Shown: positions 1 to 5,966 of the stretch, piece by piece
How positions within the stretch are numbered: position 1 is the first letter of the stretch
How the letters are laid out: every line of letters starts with the position of its first letter
From: Thermoanaerobacterales bacterium
GTDB lineage: Bacteria; Actinomycetota; Acidimicrobiia; Acidimicrobiales; JACDCH01
Length of the DNA stretch: 7,656 bases
Direction: 5' to 3'
Assembly (NCBI GenBank): GCA_017577565.1
Contig: PKRH01000142.1
Coordinates: 1-7,656 of the forward strand
Position numbers and translations under genes: made by a program
The notes under the pieces: model-generated
Database searches by the model: none
What the model was told of the DNA's origin: nothing
What the model saw: the letters and a program-made list of their open reading frames with translations, nothing else

Positions 1-2
1 CG

Positions 3-236
3 GACCTTGGGGGCCCCTTTCCTGGCCGCTTCGGCCCGGGGGGGGGGGGGGGGCTCGGCCCGGGTGCGTTTCGGGCCCGTGCGGGGGGCCCGCTGGGTGG
101 CACCGTCGTGTGGGCGGTCGAGCCCGGCGACGGCGCGCACGCCGTGGCGGCGAGGGACGCCCTGGGGGCGGTGGCGGCGGCCGAGGGCACACCCGAGGCG
201 CTGCTCGGCGACGCGTGGGCGGGGCCGCGGGGGTGA
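3..236 (+). CDS. 3' end of an unidentified upstream gene (partial, possibly frame-broken)
   Basis: From about position 99 to a TGA at 234-236 the third plus-strand frame reads like a real protein C-terminus. It begins GTVVWAVEPGDGAHAV and ends LLGDAWAGPRG. Codon third positions are nearly all G or C, and the residues are an ordinary Ala/Glu/Asp/Val mix rather than an Arg-rich shadow. Upstream of about position 98 this frame has several codons ending in T and becomes Gly-rich, while the first frame looks more codon-like there. A small insertion or deletion in the G-rich stretch is therefore likely, either a real lesion or a sequencing error around the 16-G run. The next gene begins 73 bases further on, on the same strand. 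The family cannot be recognised from this short tail, so no function is offered. Confidence 0.45.
   Translation, partial: DLGGPFPGRFGPGGGGGLGPGAFRARAGGPLGGTVVWAVEPGDGAHAVAARDALGAVAAAEGTPEALLGDAWAGPRG
38..53. repeat. 16-base poly-G homopolymer
   Basis: There are sixteen consecutive G residues at 38-53, and further runs of G occur nearby at 84-88. No other part of the window has a run of this length. Within a gene it would encode a run of glycines. It could be a slippage-prone tract, but next to an apparent frame change and the window edge it may equally be a sequencing or assembly artefact. Confidence 0.9.
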
Positions 237-296
237 GCGACGAGCGGGCGCCGGCCTCGGCGGTGCGCACCGGGTGGGGCCGGCGCGCCGGGCCCC

Positions 297-302
297 GGGG
301 AG
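297..302 (+). promoter_or_regulatory. Ribosome binding site for the HAD-PlsC gene
   Basis: GGGGAG lies 7 bases upstream of the GTG at 310. It decides the start of the HAD-PlsC gene. The frame is open back to position 7, but the stretch upstream of 310 is an Arg-rich shadow of the preceding gene's frame. Confidence 0.65.
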
Positions 303-309
303 CGGTACC

Positions 310-1854
310 GTGCGCACCGTGGGTGCTCGCGGCGCAGCGGTCTTCGACCTCGACCGGACGCTCCTGCGGGGCGCCAGCGGCCCCGTCCTCGGCCGGGCGC
401 TGCGCGAGGCGGGCGTCATCTCCGACCGGGCCATCCCCGGCGAGGGGCTCCTCTACCGGATCTTCGACGTCGTCGGCGAGACCCGCCCGTCGATGGTCCT
501 GACCCGGCAGGCCGCCCGCTTCGCCCGGGGCTGGCCCCGCGCCCAGGTGCTCGACGCCGGCCGGGTGGCGGCCGACGAGCTGGCCTCGGCCGTGCTGCCC
601 TTCGCCCGGCAGATGCTCGCCGACCACCGCGCCGCCGGCCGGCCGCTCGTGCTGGCGACGACCACGCCCGAGGACATGATCCGGCCGCTCGCCGAGCGGC
701 TCGGCTTCGACGACGTCGTGGCCACCCGCTACGGGCTCGACGGCCAGGGCCGCTACGACGGGACGATCGACGGCGAGTTCGTCTGGGGCCGGGGCAAGCT
801 GCGGGCCGTGCGGGCGTGGGCCGAGCGCCACGGCGTCTCGCTGGCCGCCAGCTGGGCCTACAGCGACTCCTTCTACGACCACCACCTCCTCGGCGCCGTC
901 GGCCACCCGGTGGCGGTCAACCCCGACCTCCGCCTGCTGGCCCTCGCCACCCTCCGGCGCTGGCCGGTCGTGCACTTCGACGTGCCCGCCGGCGTGCCCA
1001 AGCTCCCGCTGCTGAACGTCGAGCCCCAGCGGTTGCTCCAGGTGCTCGTCCGGCCCGAGCTGCTGCCGTGGGTCCGCCTCGACGTCGACGGCGTCGACCG
1101 GATCCCGGCCACCGGGCCGGCCATCCTCGTGGCCAACCATCGCAGCTACTTCGACCCGATCGCCATCGGCCTCACCTGCGCCCGCCGAGGCCGGGCCGTG
1201 CGCTTCCTCGCCAAGCGCGAGGTGCTCGACGCCCCGGTCGTCGGCCAGGTCGCCCGGGCGCTCGGCGCCATCCGGGTCGAGCGGGGCAGCGGGTCGGACG
1301 AGCCGCTGCGGGAGGCGGCCGCCGCCCTGGCCAGCGACGAGCTCGTGGCGATCCTCCCGCAGGGCACCATCCCCCGGGGGCGCGCCTTCTTCGAGCCCGA
1401 GCTCGTGGGGCGGCCGGGCGCCGCCCGCCTCGCCGCCCAGACCCGGGTGCCGGTCGTCCCGATCGGGCTGTGGGGCACCGAGCACGTCTGGCCGCGGTCC
1501 GAGCGGGTGCCGCGGGTGTGGAACGTCGTCGACCCGCCGACCGTCCGCGTACGGGTGGGGGAGCCGGTCGAGCTCCGCCACCGGTCGGCGTCGGCCGACA
1601 CCCGGCGCATCATGGCGGCGATCACGGCCCTGCTGCCCCCGGAGGCCCGCCGGCGGCGGGAGCCGACACCCGAGGAGCTGGCCCGCGCCGTCCCGCCCGG
1701 CCACCCGGTCGAGGACGGGTCCGGCGCAGGCGGCGGGGCCGGCGGGGCGCCGCGGGCCGACGGGTCGGACGACGCCCGCGGCGAGGCCGGGGACGCCGGC
1801 GCGCCGGAGGGTTCGGCGCCGCGTGGGGGACGGTCCGCTCAGCCGCCGGAGTAG
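310..1854 (+). CDS. plsC: HAD-IB hydrolase / 1-acylglycerol-3-phosphate acyltransferase (PlsC) fusion
   Basis: This 514-residue protein has two domains and should act in membrane phospholipid synthesis. Residues 8-200 form a HAD-IB (SerB-like) phosphatase domain. It has the nucleophile motif DLDRT at 13-17, the Thr motif near 117-119, a candidate Lys at 163 and the acidic motif DSFYD at 186-190. Residues 255-450 form a PlsC domain that should transfer an acyl chain to lysophosphatidic acid. It has the catalytic motif NHRSYFD at 276-282 (His277, Asp282), a GAIRVERG substrate motif, a third motif reading PQGT with Gln351 where Glu is classical, and VPVVPIGLWG. No signal peptide is seen. The last 45 residues are Gly/Ala/Asp-rich and look disordered. 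The same architecture is known in actinobacteria, for example Mycobacterium tuberculosis Rv2483c. The HAD substrate is unknown; a phosphoserine phosphatase label would only reflect similarity. GTG 310 is chosen for its ribosome site; GTG 319 is an alternative. The 3' end overlaps the next gene by 16 bases, tail to tail. Confidence 0.93.
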   Translation: MRTVGARGAAVFDLDRTLLRGASGPVLGRALREAGVISDRAIPGEGLLYRIFDVVGETRPSMVLTRQAARFARGWPRAQVLDAGRVAADELASAVLPFARQMLADHRAAGRPLVLATTTPEDMIRPLAERLGFDDVVATRYGLDGQGRYDGTIDGEFVWGRGKLRAVRAWAERHGVSLAASWAYSDSFYDHHLLGAVGHPVAVNPDLRLLALATLRRWPVVHFDVPAGVPKLPLLNVEPQRLLQVLVRPELLPWVRLDVDGVDRIPATGPAILVANHRSYFDPIAIGLTCARRGRAVRFLAKREVLDAPVVGQVARALGAIRVERGSGSDEPLREAAAALASDELVAILPQGTIPRGRAFFEPELVGRPGAARLAAQTRVPVVPIGLWGTEHVWPRSERVPRVWNVVDPPTVRVRVGEPVELRHRSASADTRRIMAAITALLPPEARRRREPTPEELARAVPPGHPVEDGSGAGGGAGGAPRADGSDDARGEAGDAGAPEGSAPRGGRSAQPPE

Positions 1855-3530
1855 CGCACCCAGCGGCCCCGGCCGGTCAGCTTGGCCTCCCGCATCGCCC
1901 GGTCGACCCGGGCGAGCGTCGCCTCGACGGTCTCGGCCGGGTCGAGGGGGGTGATGCCGATGCTGGCGTCGATGCGCACCTCGGTGGCCAGGTCGGACCG
2001 GGGGCGGATGGGCTCGCGCACCGCCGCGAGCAGGCGCTCGGCCACCCGCTCGACGTCGCTCGGGTCGCTCAGGCGCTCGCACAGCACGGCGAACTCGTCA
2101 CCGCCGATGCGGGCGACCATGTCGCCCGGGCGGAGGACGCCGACCAGGCGGTCGGCGACGATGGCGAGCACCCGGTCGCCGACGGGGTGGCCGAGCGTCT
2201 CGTTCACCGGCTTGAAGTGGTCGAGGTCGATGAACAGCACGGCCGCCCGGCCCTCGCCGGCCGCGGCGACCGTGGCGAGCCGGTCGAGGAAGGCCTGCCG
2301 GTTGGCCAGGCCGGTGAGCTGGTCGTGGGTGGCCGCGTACTGGAGGGACCGGTGGCTGCCGTGCCACTGCAGCGTCAGGCGCAGCAGCTGGCCGACCCGG
2401 GTGACCGTCGTCCACGTGAAGCGGGTCGGCGCCCCCTCGCGGGTGCGCCAGATGACGATGGCCGACCGCGGCGAGGACTCGCCGGGGCCGGCCACCGGGT
2501 GCACCCAGCAGGCGGCGTAGCCCTCGCCGGCGGCGAGGGCGGCCAGCGACGGCGGCACGAGCTCGAGGTCGGGGAGCCACAGGTCGGTGCCGCTGGCCAG
2601 CGCCCGGGCCCAGGGGGAGTCGCCGTCGACCTGCAGCAGGTGGGCCGGGCTGCCGGCCACGACGCCGAAGCGCTCGCCGTCCCAGCGCTCGCCGATGGCG
2701 ACCCGCGAGTCGGGGGCCATCTGCTCGAGGGCGCCGACCAGCCGGCCCAGGATCTCGTCCATCCCGGCGCCCTCGGCCATGGCCTGCACGGCGAGGTCGA
2801 GCGCCCGCTCGTAGCCGACGCGGCGCACGGTCACGACGTACCAGGGCAGGCCGCTGCGACGGGTGGTGAGGACCGACAGCTCGCAGTCGCTCGTCGTGCC
2901 GTCGGCCCGGACCAGCGAGGCCGGGAAGCCGACGCCGCCCCAGAAGGTCTCCTCGTAGGCCTCGTCGATGGCGATGAAGGCCTCCATGACCGCCGGCAGC
3001 GACTCGGGCGCGATGACCTTGGTGAAGCTCTCGCCGATCAGCTGGTCGGCCTTCCAGCCGAAGAACCGCTCGATCGACTCGCCGACCCAGACGAGCGTGC
3101 CGGTGTTGTCGATGAGGGCGAGGGGGAAGATCGAGTGCTCCGCCATCGTGCGGAAGGTGGCGGGCGGCGGTCCGACGGCCTGCACGAGCTCGACCCGGTT
3201 GCCGAACGGGTCGTCGGTGTGCACCCGGGCCACCCCGGTGCCGGGCGCGGCCGGCCGGACCTCGCCGCCGGCGTCGACGATCCGCTGGCAGACGACGTCG
3301 AGGTCGTCGACGAGCAGGGCCGGGTGCGCCCGGGTGGCGGGCCGGAAGTCGGGCTCGACGCCGAGGTGGACCTGCACCTGGGGGCCGGCGAACCAGCACC
3401 CGTCCGGCGCCGTGCCGGGCGGCTTCGGGACGCGACGGAGGCCGAGCACCCCCGAGTAGAAGCGCTCGGCCTCGGCGACGGCCTGCTCGCCCGCCGGCAT
3501 CGCCAGCTGCACGTGGTCGATGCCGAGCAC
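1839..3530 (-). CDS. Diguanylate cyclase with VOC, PAS, GAF-like and GGDEF domains
   Basis: This predicted soluble protein of about 563 residues should make cyclic-di-GMP from two GTP. Residues 1-118 form a complete VOC (glyoxalase/dioxygenase fold) module. It opens with LGIDHVQLAMP and closes with DPFGNRVELVQ, and candidate metal ligands are His6, His55 and Glu114. A Pro-rich linker of about 11 residues leads to a PAS domain (about 129-243), then a GAF-like domain (about 250-395). The GGDEF domain (about 400-560) has DQLTGLANR at its start, the metal site FIDLDHF, an intact GGDEF at 476-480 and an RPGD inhibitory site at 467-470, exactly five residues upstream. Catalysis and product feedback are therefore both expected. 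There is no EAL domain and no membrane segment. The start is uncertain. GTG 3530 fits the usual start of VOC proteins but has only a weak ribosome site; GTG 3611 and GTG 3686 lie inside the aconitase gene. It follows aconitase by 26 bases, probably in one operon. A split into two genes at ATG 3146 is unlikely, because there is no stop and no ribosome site there. Confidence 0.9.
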   Translation of the reverse strand: MLGIDHVQLAMPAGEQAVAEAERFYSGVLGLRRVPKPPGTAPDGCWFAGPQVQVHLGVEPDFRPATRAHPALLVDDLDVVCQRIVDAGGEVRPAAPGTGVARVHTDDPFGNRVELVQAVGPPPATFRTMAEHSIFPLALIDNTGTLVWVGESIERFFGWKADQLIGESFTKVIAPESLPAVMEAFIAIDEAYEETFWGGVGFPASLVRADGTTSDCELSVLTTRRSGLPWYVVTVRRVGYERALDLAVQAMAEGAGMDEILGRLVGALEQMAPDSRVAIGERWDGERFGVVAGSPAHLLQVDGDSPWARALASGTDLWLPDLELVPPSLAALAAGEGYAACWVHPVAGPGESSPRSAIVIWRTREGAPTRFTWTTVTRVGQLLRLTLQWHGSHRSLQYAATHDQLTGLANRQAFLDRLATVAAAGEGRAAVLFIDLDHFKPVNETLGHPVGDRVLAIVADRLVGVLRPGDMVARIGGDEFAVLCERLSDPSDVERVAERLLAAVREPIRPRSDLATEVRIDASIGITPLDPAETVEATLARVDRAMREAKLTGRGRWVRYSGG

Positions 3531-3556
3531 GCGGACCGCCGGCGGCTCGTCGTCGC

Positions 3557-5848
3557 TCAGCTCGCCTGCCTGCGGCGGATGATGTTCAGGGCGCTGCCAG
3601 CCTTGAACCACTCGATCTGCTCGTCGCTCATGGTGTGCGTCGCCTCGAACTCGACCCGCACGCCACCGGGCTTGTGGAGCACACACCGTACAGGCCGGTC
3701 GGGGGCGAGGTCCGCCAGGCCGAGCACGCTGATGCGGTCGTCCTCCTCGACGGCGTCGTAGGTGGCCGGGTCGGCGAAGGTCAGCGGCAGGATGCCCTGC
3801 TTCTTGAGGTTGGTCTCGTGGATGCGGGCGAAGCTGCGGGCGAAGATCACCCGGGCCCCCCGGTAGCGGGGCTCCATGGCGGCGTGCTCACGGGAGCTGC
3901 CCTCGCCGTAGTTCTCGTCGCCGACCACGCACCACGGGATGCCCTTGGCGTGGAGCCGGCGGGCGATCTCGGGGAAGGGCCGGATCTCGCCGTCCAGCGG
4001 GTCCTTGCCGTGGCCGGTCTCGACGTCGTCCCGGAAGGCGTTGACCGCGCCCAGGAAGAGGTTGCCCGAGATGTTCTCCAGGTGGCCGCGGTAGCGCAGC
4101 CAGGGGCCGGCCGCCGAGATGTGGTCGGTCGTGCACTTGCCCTTGGCCTTGAGGAGGACCGGCAGCTCGACGAAGTCCCGGCCGTCCCAGGGCTCGAAGG
4201 GCGTGAGCAGCTGGAGCCGCTCGCTGTCCGGCGCCACCTCGACGGTGACGGCGGCCCGCTCGGCGGGGTCCTCCGGCGGGGCGACGAAGCCCGACTCGCC
4301 CGGGTCGAAGCCCCGGGCGGGCAGCTGGTCGCCGACGGGCGGCTCGAGGCGCACCTCCTCGCCGTCCGCGCCGGTCAGCGTGTCGGTGCGGGGGTCGAAG
4401 TCGAGCGTGCCGGCCAGCGCCAGGGCGACGACGACCTCGGGGCTGGTCACGAACGCCAGCGTGTTCGGGCTGCCGTCGTTGCGCTTGGGGAAGTTGCGGT
4501 TGTAGCTGGTGACGATCGTGTTGGGCCGGCCGGTGGCCTCGGCCGGCCGGCTCCACTGGCCGATGCAGGGCCCGCAGGCGTTGGCCAGCACCGTCGCCCC
4601 GATGGCCTCGAGGTCGGCCAGCAGCCCGTCGCGCTCGATGGTGGCCCGGATCTGCTCGGACCCGGGGGTGACCAGCAGCTCGGTCTTCGCCCGGATGCCG
4701 TGGGCCGCCGCCACCCGGGCGATCGAGGCCGCCCGGGTGATGTCCTCGTAGGACGAGTTGGTGCACGAGCCGACGAGCGCGGCGGAGATCTCCGTCGGCC
4801 AGCCCTCGGCCCTGGCCCGCTCGCCGACCTCGCTCACCTTGTGGGCCCGGTCGGGGGAGTGGGGGCCGTTGATCATCGGCTCGAGCTCGCCCAGGTCGAT
4901 CTCGATGACCTGGTCGAAGAACCGGCCGGGGTCGGCGACGACCTCGGGGTCGGGCCGCAGGTCGTCCATGACGGCGGCCGCGGCGTCGGCGATCGCCTCG
5001 CGGCCGGTCGCCTTCAGGTAGGCGAGGCCGGCCTCGTCGAAGCTGAACACCGACGTGGTCGCGCCGATCTCGGCGCCCATGTTGCAGATCGTCGCCTTGC
5101 CCGTCGTCGACAGGGCGTCGGCGCCGGGCCCGAAGTACTCGACGATGGCGCCCGTGCCGCCCTTGACGGTGAGGAGCTCGGCGACCTTGAGGATGACGTC
5201 CTTGGGTGCGGCCCAGCCCGACAGCTCGCCGGTGAGGTGGACGCCGATGAGCTTGGGCCACCGCACGTTGAACGGGAACCCGGTCATGACGTCGACGGCG
5301 TCGGCGCCGCCCACCCCGATGGCGATCATGCCGAGGCCCCCGGCGTTGGGCGTGTGGCTGTCGGTGCCGATCATCATCCCGCCGGGGAAGGCGTAGTTCT
5401 CGAGGACGACCTGGTGGATGATCCCCGAGCCGGGCTTCCAGAAGCCGATGCCGTAGCGGGCCGACACCGACCGCAGGAACTCGTAGACCTCGTGGTTGAC
5501 GTCGACCGCGAGCCGGAGGTCGATGTCCGCGCCGGCCTTGGCCTGGATGAGGTGGTCGCAGTGGACCGTCGTGGGCACCGCGGTCTCGTCGAGCCCGGCG
5601 GTCATGAACTGCAGCAGCGCCATCTGCGCGGTGGCGTCCTGCATCGCGACCCGGTCGGGGTGGAAGTCCGCGTAGCTGCGGCCTCGCTCCAGCGGCTGGC
5701 CCTCGGGGTCGCGCAGGTGGTTGATCAGGATCTTCTCGGCCAGCGTGAGGGGGCGGCCGAGGCGCTCGCGCCCGAGCGCGACGCGCTCGCGCAGGCGGGC
5801 GTAGACCTCGGCGACCTGTTCGACGGGCGTGGTGGCGGAGATGGCCAT
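3557..5848 (-). CDS. acn: Aconitate hydratase, mitochondrial-type
   Basis: This 763-residue cytosolic TCA-cycle enzyme interconverts citrate and isocitrate through cis-aconitate using a [4Fe-4S] cluster. The three cluster cysteines are Cys362 (in GSCTNSSYED), Cys425 and Cys428 (in ACGPCIGQW). Their spacing of 63 and 3 residues matches mitochondrial aconitase. Other hallmark segments are MQDATAQMALLQF, VHCDHLIQ, GSGIIHQ, GTDSHTPNAGG, NMGAEIGAT and SYNRNFPKRND, followed by the swivel-domain loop GEGSSREH at 648-655 that carries the catalytic serine. The length and motifs fit the eukaryotic mitochondrial/Bacteroidetes-like class of about 750-780 residues rather than the roughly 900-residue AcnA/IRP class typical of actinobacteria, or AcnB. 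No key residue is missing. ATG 5848 is preceded by AAGGGG at 11 bases. The gene faces a divergent GntR-type regulator across a 118-base control region and is followed by the VOC-diguanylate cyclase gene. The symbol acn is generic. Confidence 0.97.
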   Translation of the reverse strand: MAISATTPVEQVAEVYARLRERVALGRERLGRPLTLAEKILINHLRDPEGQPLERGRSYADFHPDRVAMQDATAQMALLQFMTAGLDETAVPTTVHCDHLIQAKAGADIDLRLAVDVNHEVYEFLRSVSARYGIGFWKPGSGIIHQVVLENYAFPGGMMIGTDSHTPNAGGLGMIAIGVGGADAVDVMTGFPFNVRWPKLIGVHLTGELSGWAAPKDVILKVAELLTVKGGTGAIVEYFGPGADALSTTGKATICNMGAEIGATTSVFSFDEAGLAYLKATGREAIADAAAAVMDDLRPDPEVVADPGRFFDQVIEIDLGELEPMINGPHSPDRAHKVSEVGERARAEGWPTEISAALVGSCTNSSYEDITRAASIARVAAAHGIRAKTELLVTPGSEQIRATIERDGLLADLEAIGATVLANACGPCIGQWSRPAEATGRPNTIVTSYNRNFPKRNDGSPNTLAFVTSPEVVVALALAGTLDFDPRTDTLTGADGEEVRLEPPVGDQLPARGFDPGESGFVAPPEDPAERAAVTVEVAPDSERLQLLTPFEPWDGRDFVELPVLLKAKGKCTTDHISAAGPWLRYRGHLENISGNLFLGAVNAFRDDVETGHGKDPLDGEIRPFPEIARRLHAKGIPWCVVGDENYGEGSSREHAAMEPRYRGARVIFARSFARIHETNLKKQGILPLTFADPATYDAVEEDDRISVLGLADLAPDRPVRCVLHKPGGVRVEFEATHTMSDEQIEWFKAGSALNIIRRRQAS

Positions 5849-5859
5849 GGACAGCGGAA

Positions 5860-5865
5860 CCCCTT
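5860..5865 (-). promoter_or_regulatory. Probable ribosome binding site for aconitase
   Basis: On the minus strand AAGGGG stands 11 bases upstream of the ATG at 5848. The spacing is slightly long, but no better purine-rich site is closer. It supports this ATG as the start. Confidence 0.45.
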
Positions 5866-5868
5866 GCC

Positions 5869-5876
5869 TCGATCGA
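5869..5876. repeat. 8-base palindrome TCGATCGA in the aconitase leader
   Basis: TCGATCGA is a perfect palindrome between the candidate aconitase transcription start and its ribosome site. Its flanks do not extend the symmetry, so it could be chance. It is recorded because it is the only clean palindrome in the control region. Confidence 0.3.
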
Positions 5877-5884
5877 CTGATGTA

Positions 5885-5920
5885 GACAAGTATATGACAA
5901 GTGGCGACAGAGCCGACAAG
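5885..5920. promoter_or_regulatory. Candidate operator: phased GACAAG direct repeats
   Basis: GACAAG occurs at 5885-5890, 5896-5901 and 5915-5920, with a degenerate copy GACAGA at 5906-5911. The copies start 11, 10 and 9 bases apart, about one helical turn. The first two share the longer form GACAAGT. They overlap the candidate -10 element of aconitase and lie just upstream of the regulator gene, where a repressor would block transcription. HutC-type GntR proteins usually bind palindromes, and these are direct repeats, so assigning them to the neighbouring regulator is inference. Confidence 0.4.
5889..5919 (-). promoter_or_regulatory. Candidate sigma-70-type promoter for aconitase
   Basis: Read on the minus strand, a near-consensus -10 hexamer TATACT lies at 5894-5889. 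A -35-like TTGTCG lies at 5919-5914, with a long 19-base spacer. Transcription would start near 5882, giving a leader of about 33 bases before the ATG at 5848. This is the only AT-rich patch in the intergenic region. The -10 is the stronger part of the call. A promoter for the regulator in the other direction must lie in the same patch, but I cannot place it well. Confidence 0.45.
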
Positions 5921-5952
5921 CAGCTCCCGCCGCCCCCGGGGCGGGCGACGCC

Positions 5953-5958
5953 GGGGGA
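5953..5958 (+). promoter_or_regulatory. Ribosome binding site for the GntR-family gene
   Basis: GGGGGA ends 8 bases before GTG 5967. It favours that start over the upstream in-frame GTG at 5901, which has no purine-rich site at the right distance and sits inside the repeat region. Confidence 0.55.
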
Positions 5959-5966
5959 CGGGTGCC

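Noticed and set aside
7..309. A longer N-terminus for the HAD-PlsC protein, starting at position 7
   Set aside because: The extra 101 residues are Arg/Gly-rich shadow sequence that overlaps a better-coding third frame ending at 236. A good ribosome site sits before GTG 310.
1796..1807. 12-base palindrome CCGGCGCGCCGG near the 3' end of the HAD-PlsC gene as a terminator
   Set aside because: It has no proper loop and no following T-tract, and lies in low-complexity Gly/Ala/Asp coding sequence where such palindromes arise by chance.
816..3761. A 981-residue open frame on the plus strand across two genes
   Set aside because: It is Arg/Pro/Ala-rich at its start and antisense to the VOC-GGDEF gene over most of its length. 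Very high GC removes stop codons from shadow frames, and no family motifs are seen.
4523..4552. Inverted GGCCGGCCGG copies around a short loop
   Set aside because: They fall inside the conserved aconitase coding sequence (residues around PAEATGRPN) and follow from GC-rich codon choice. There is no T-tract and no position suited to a terminator.
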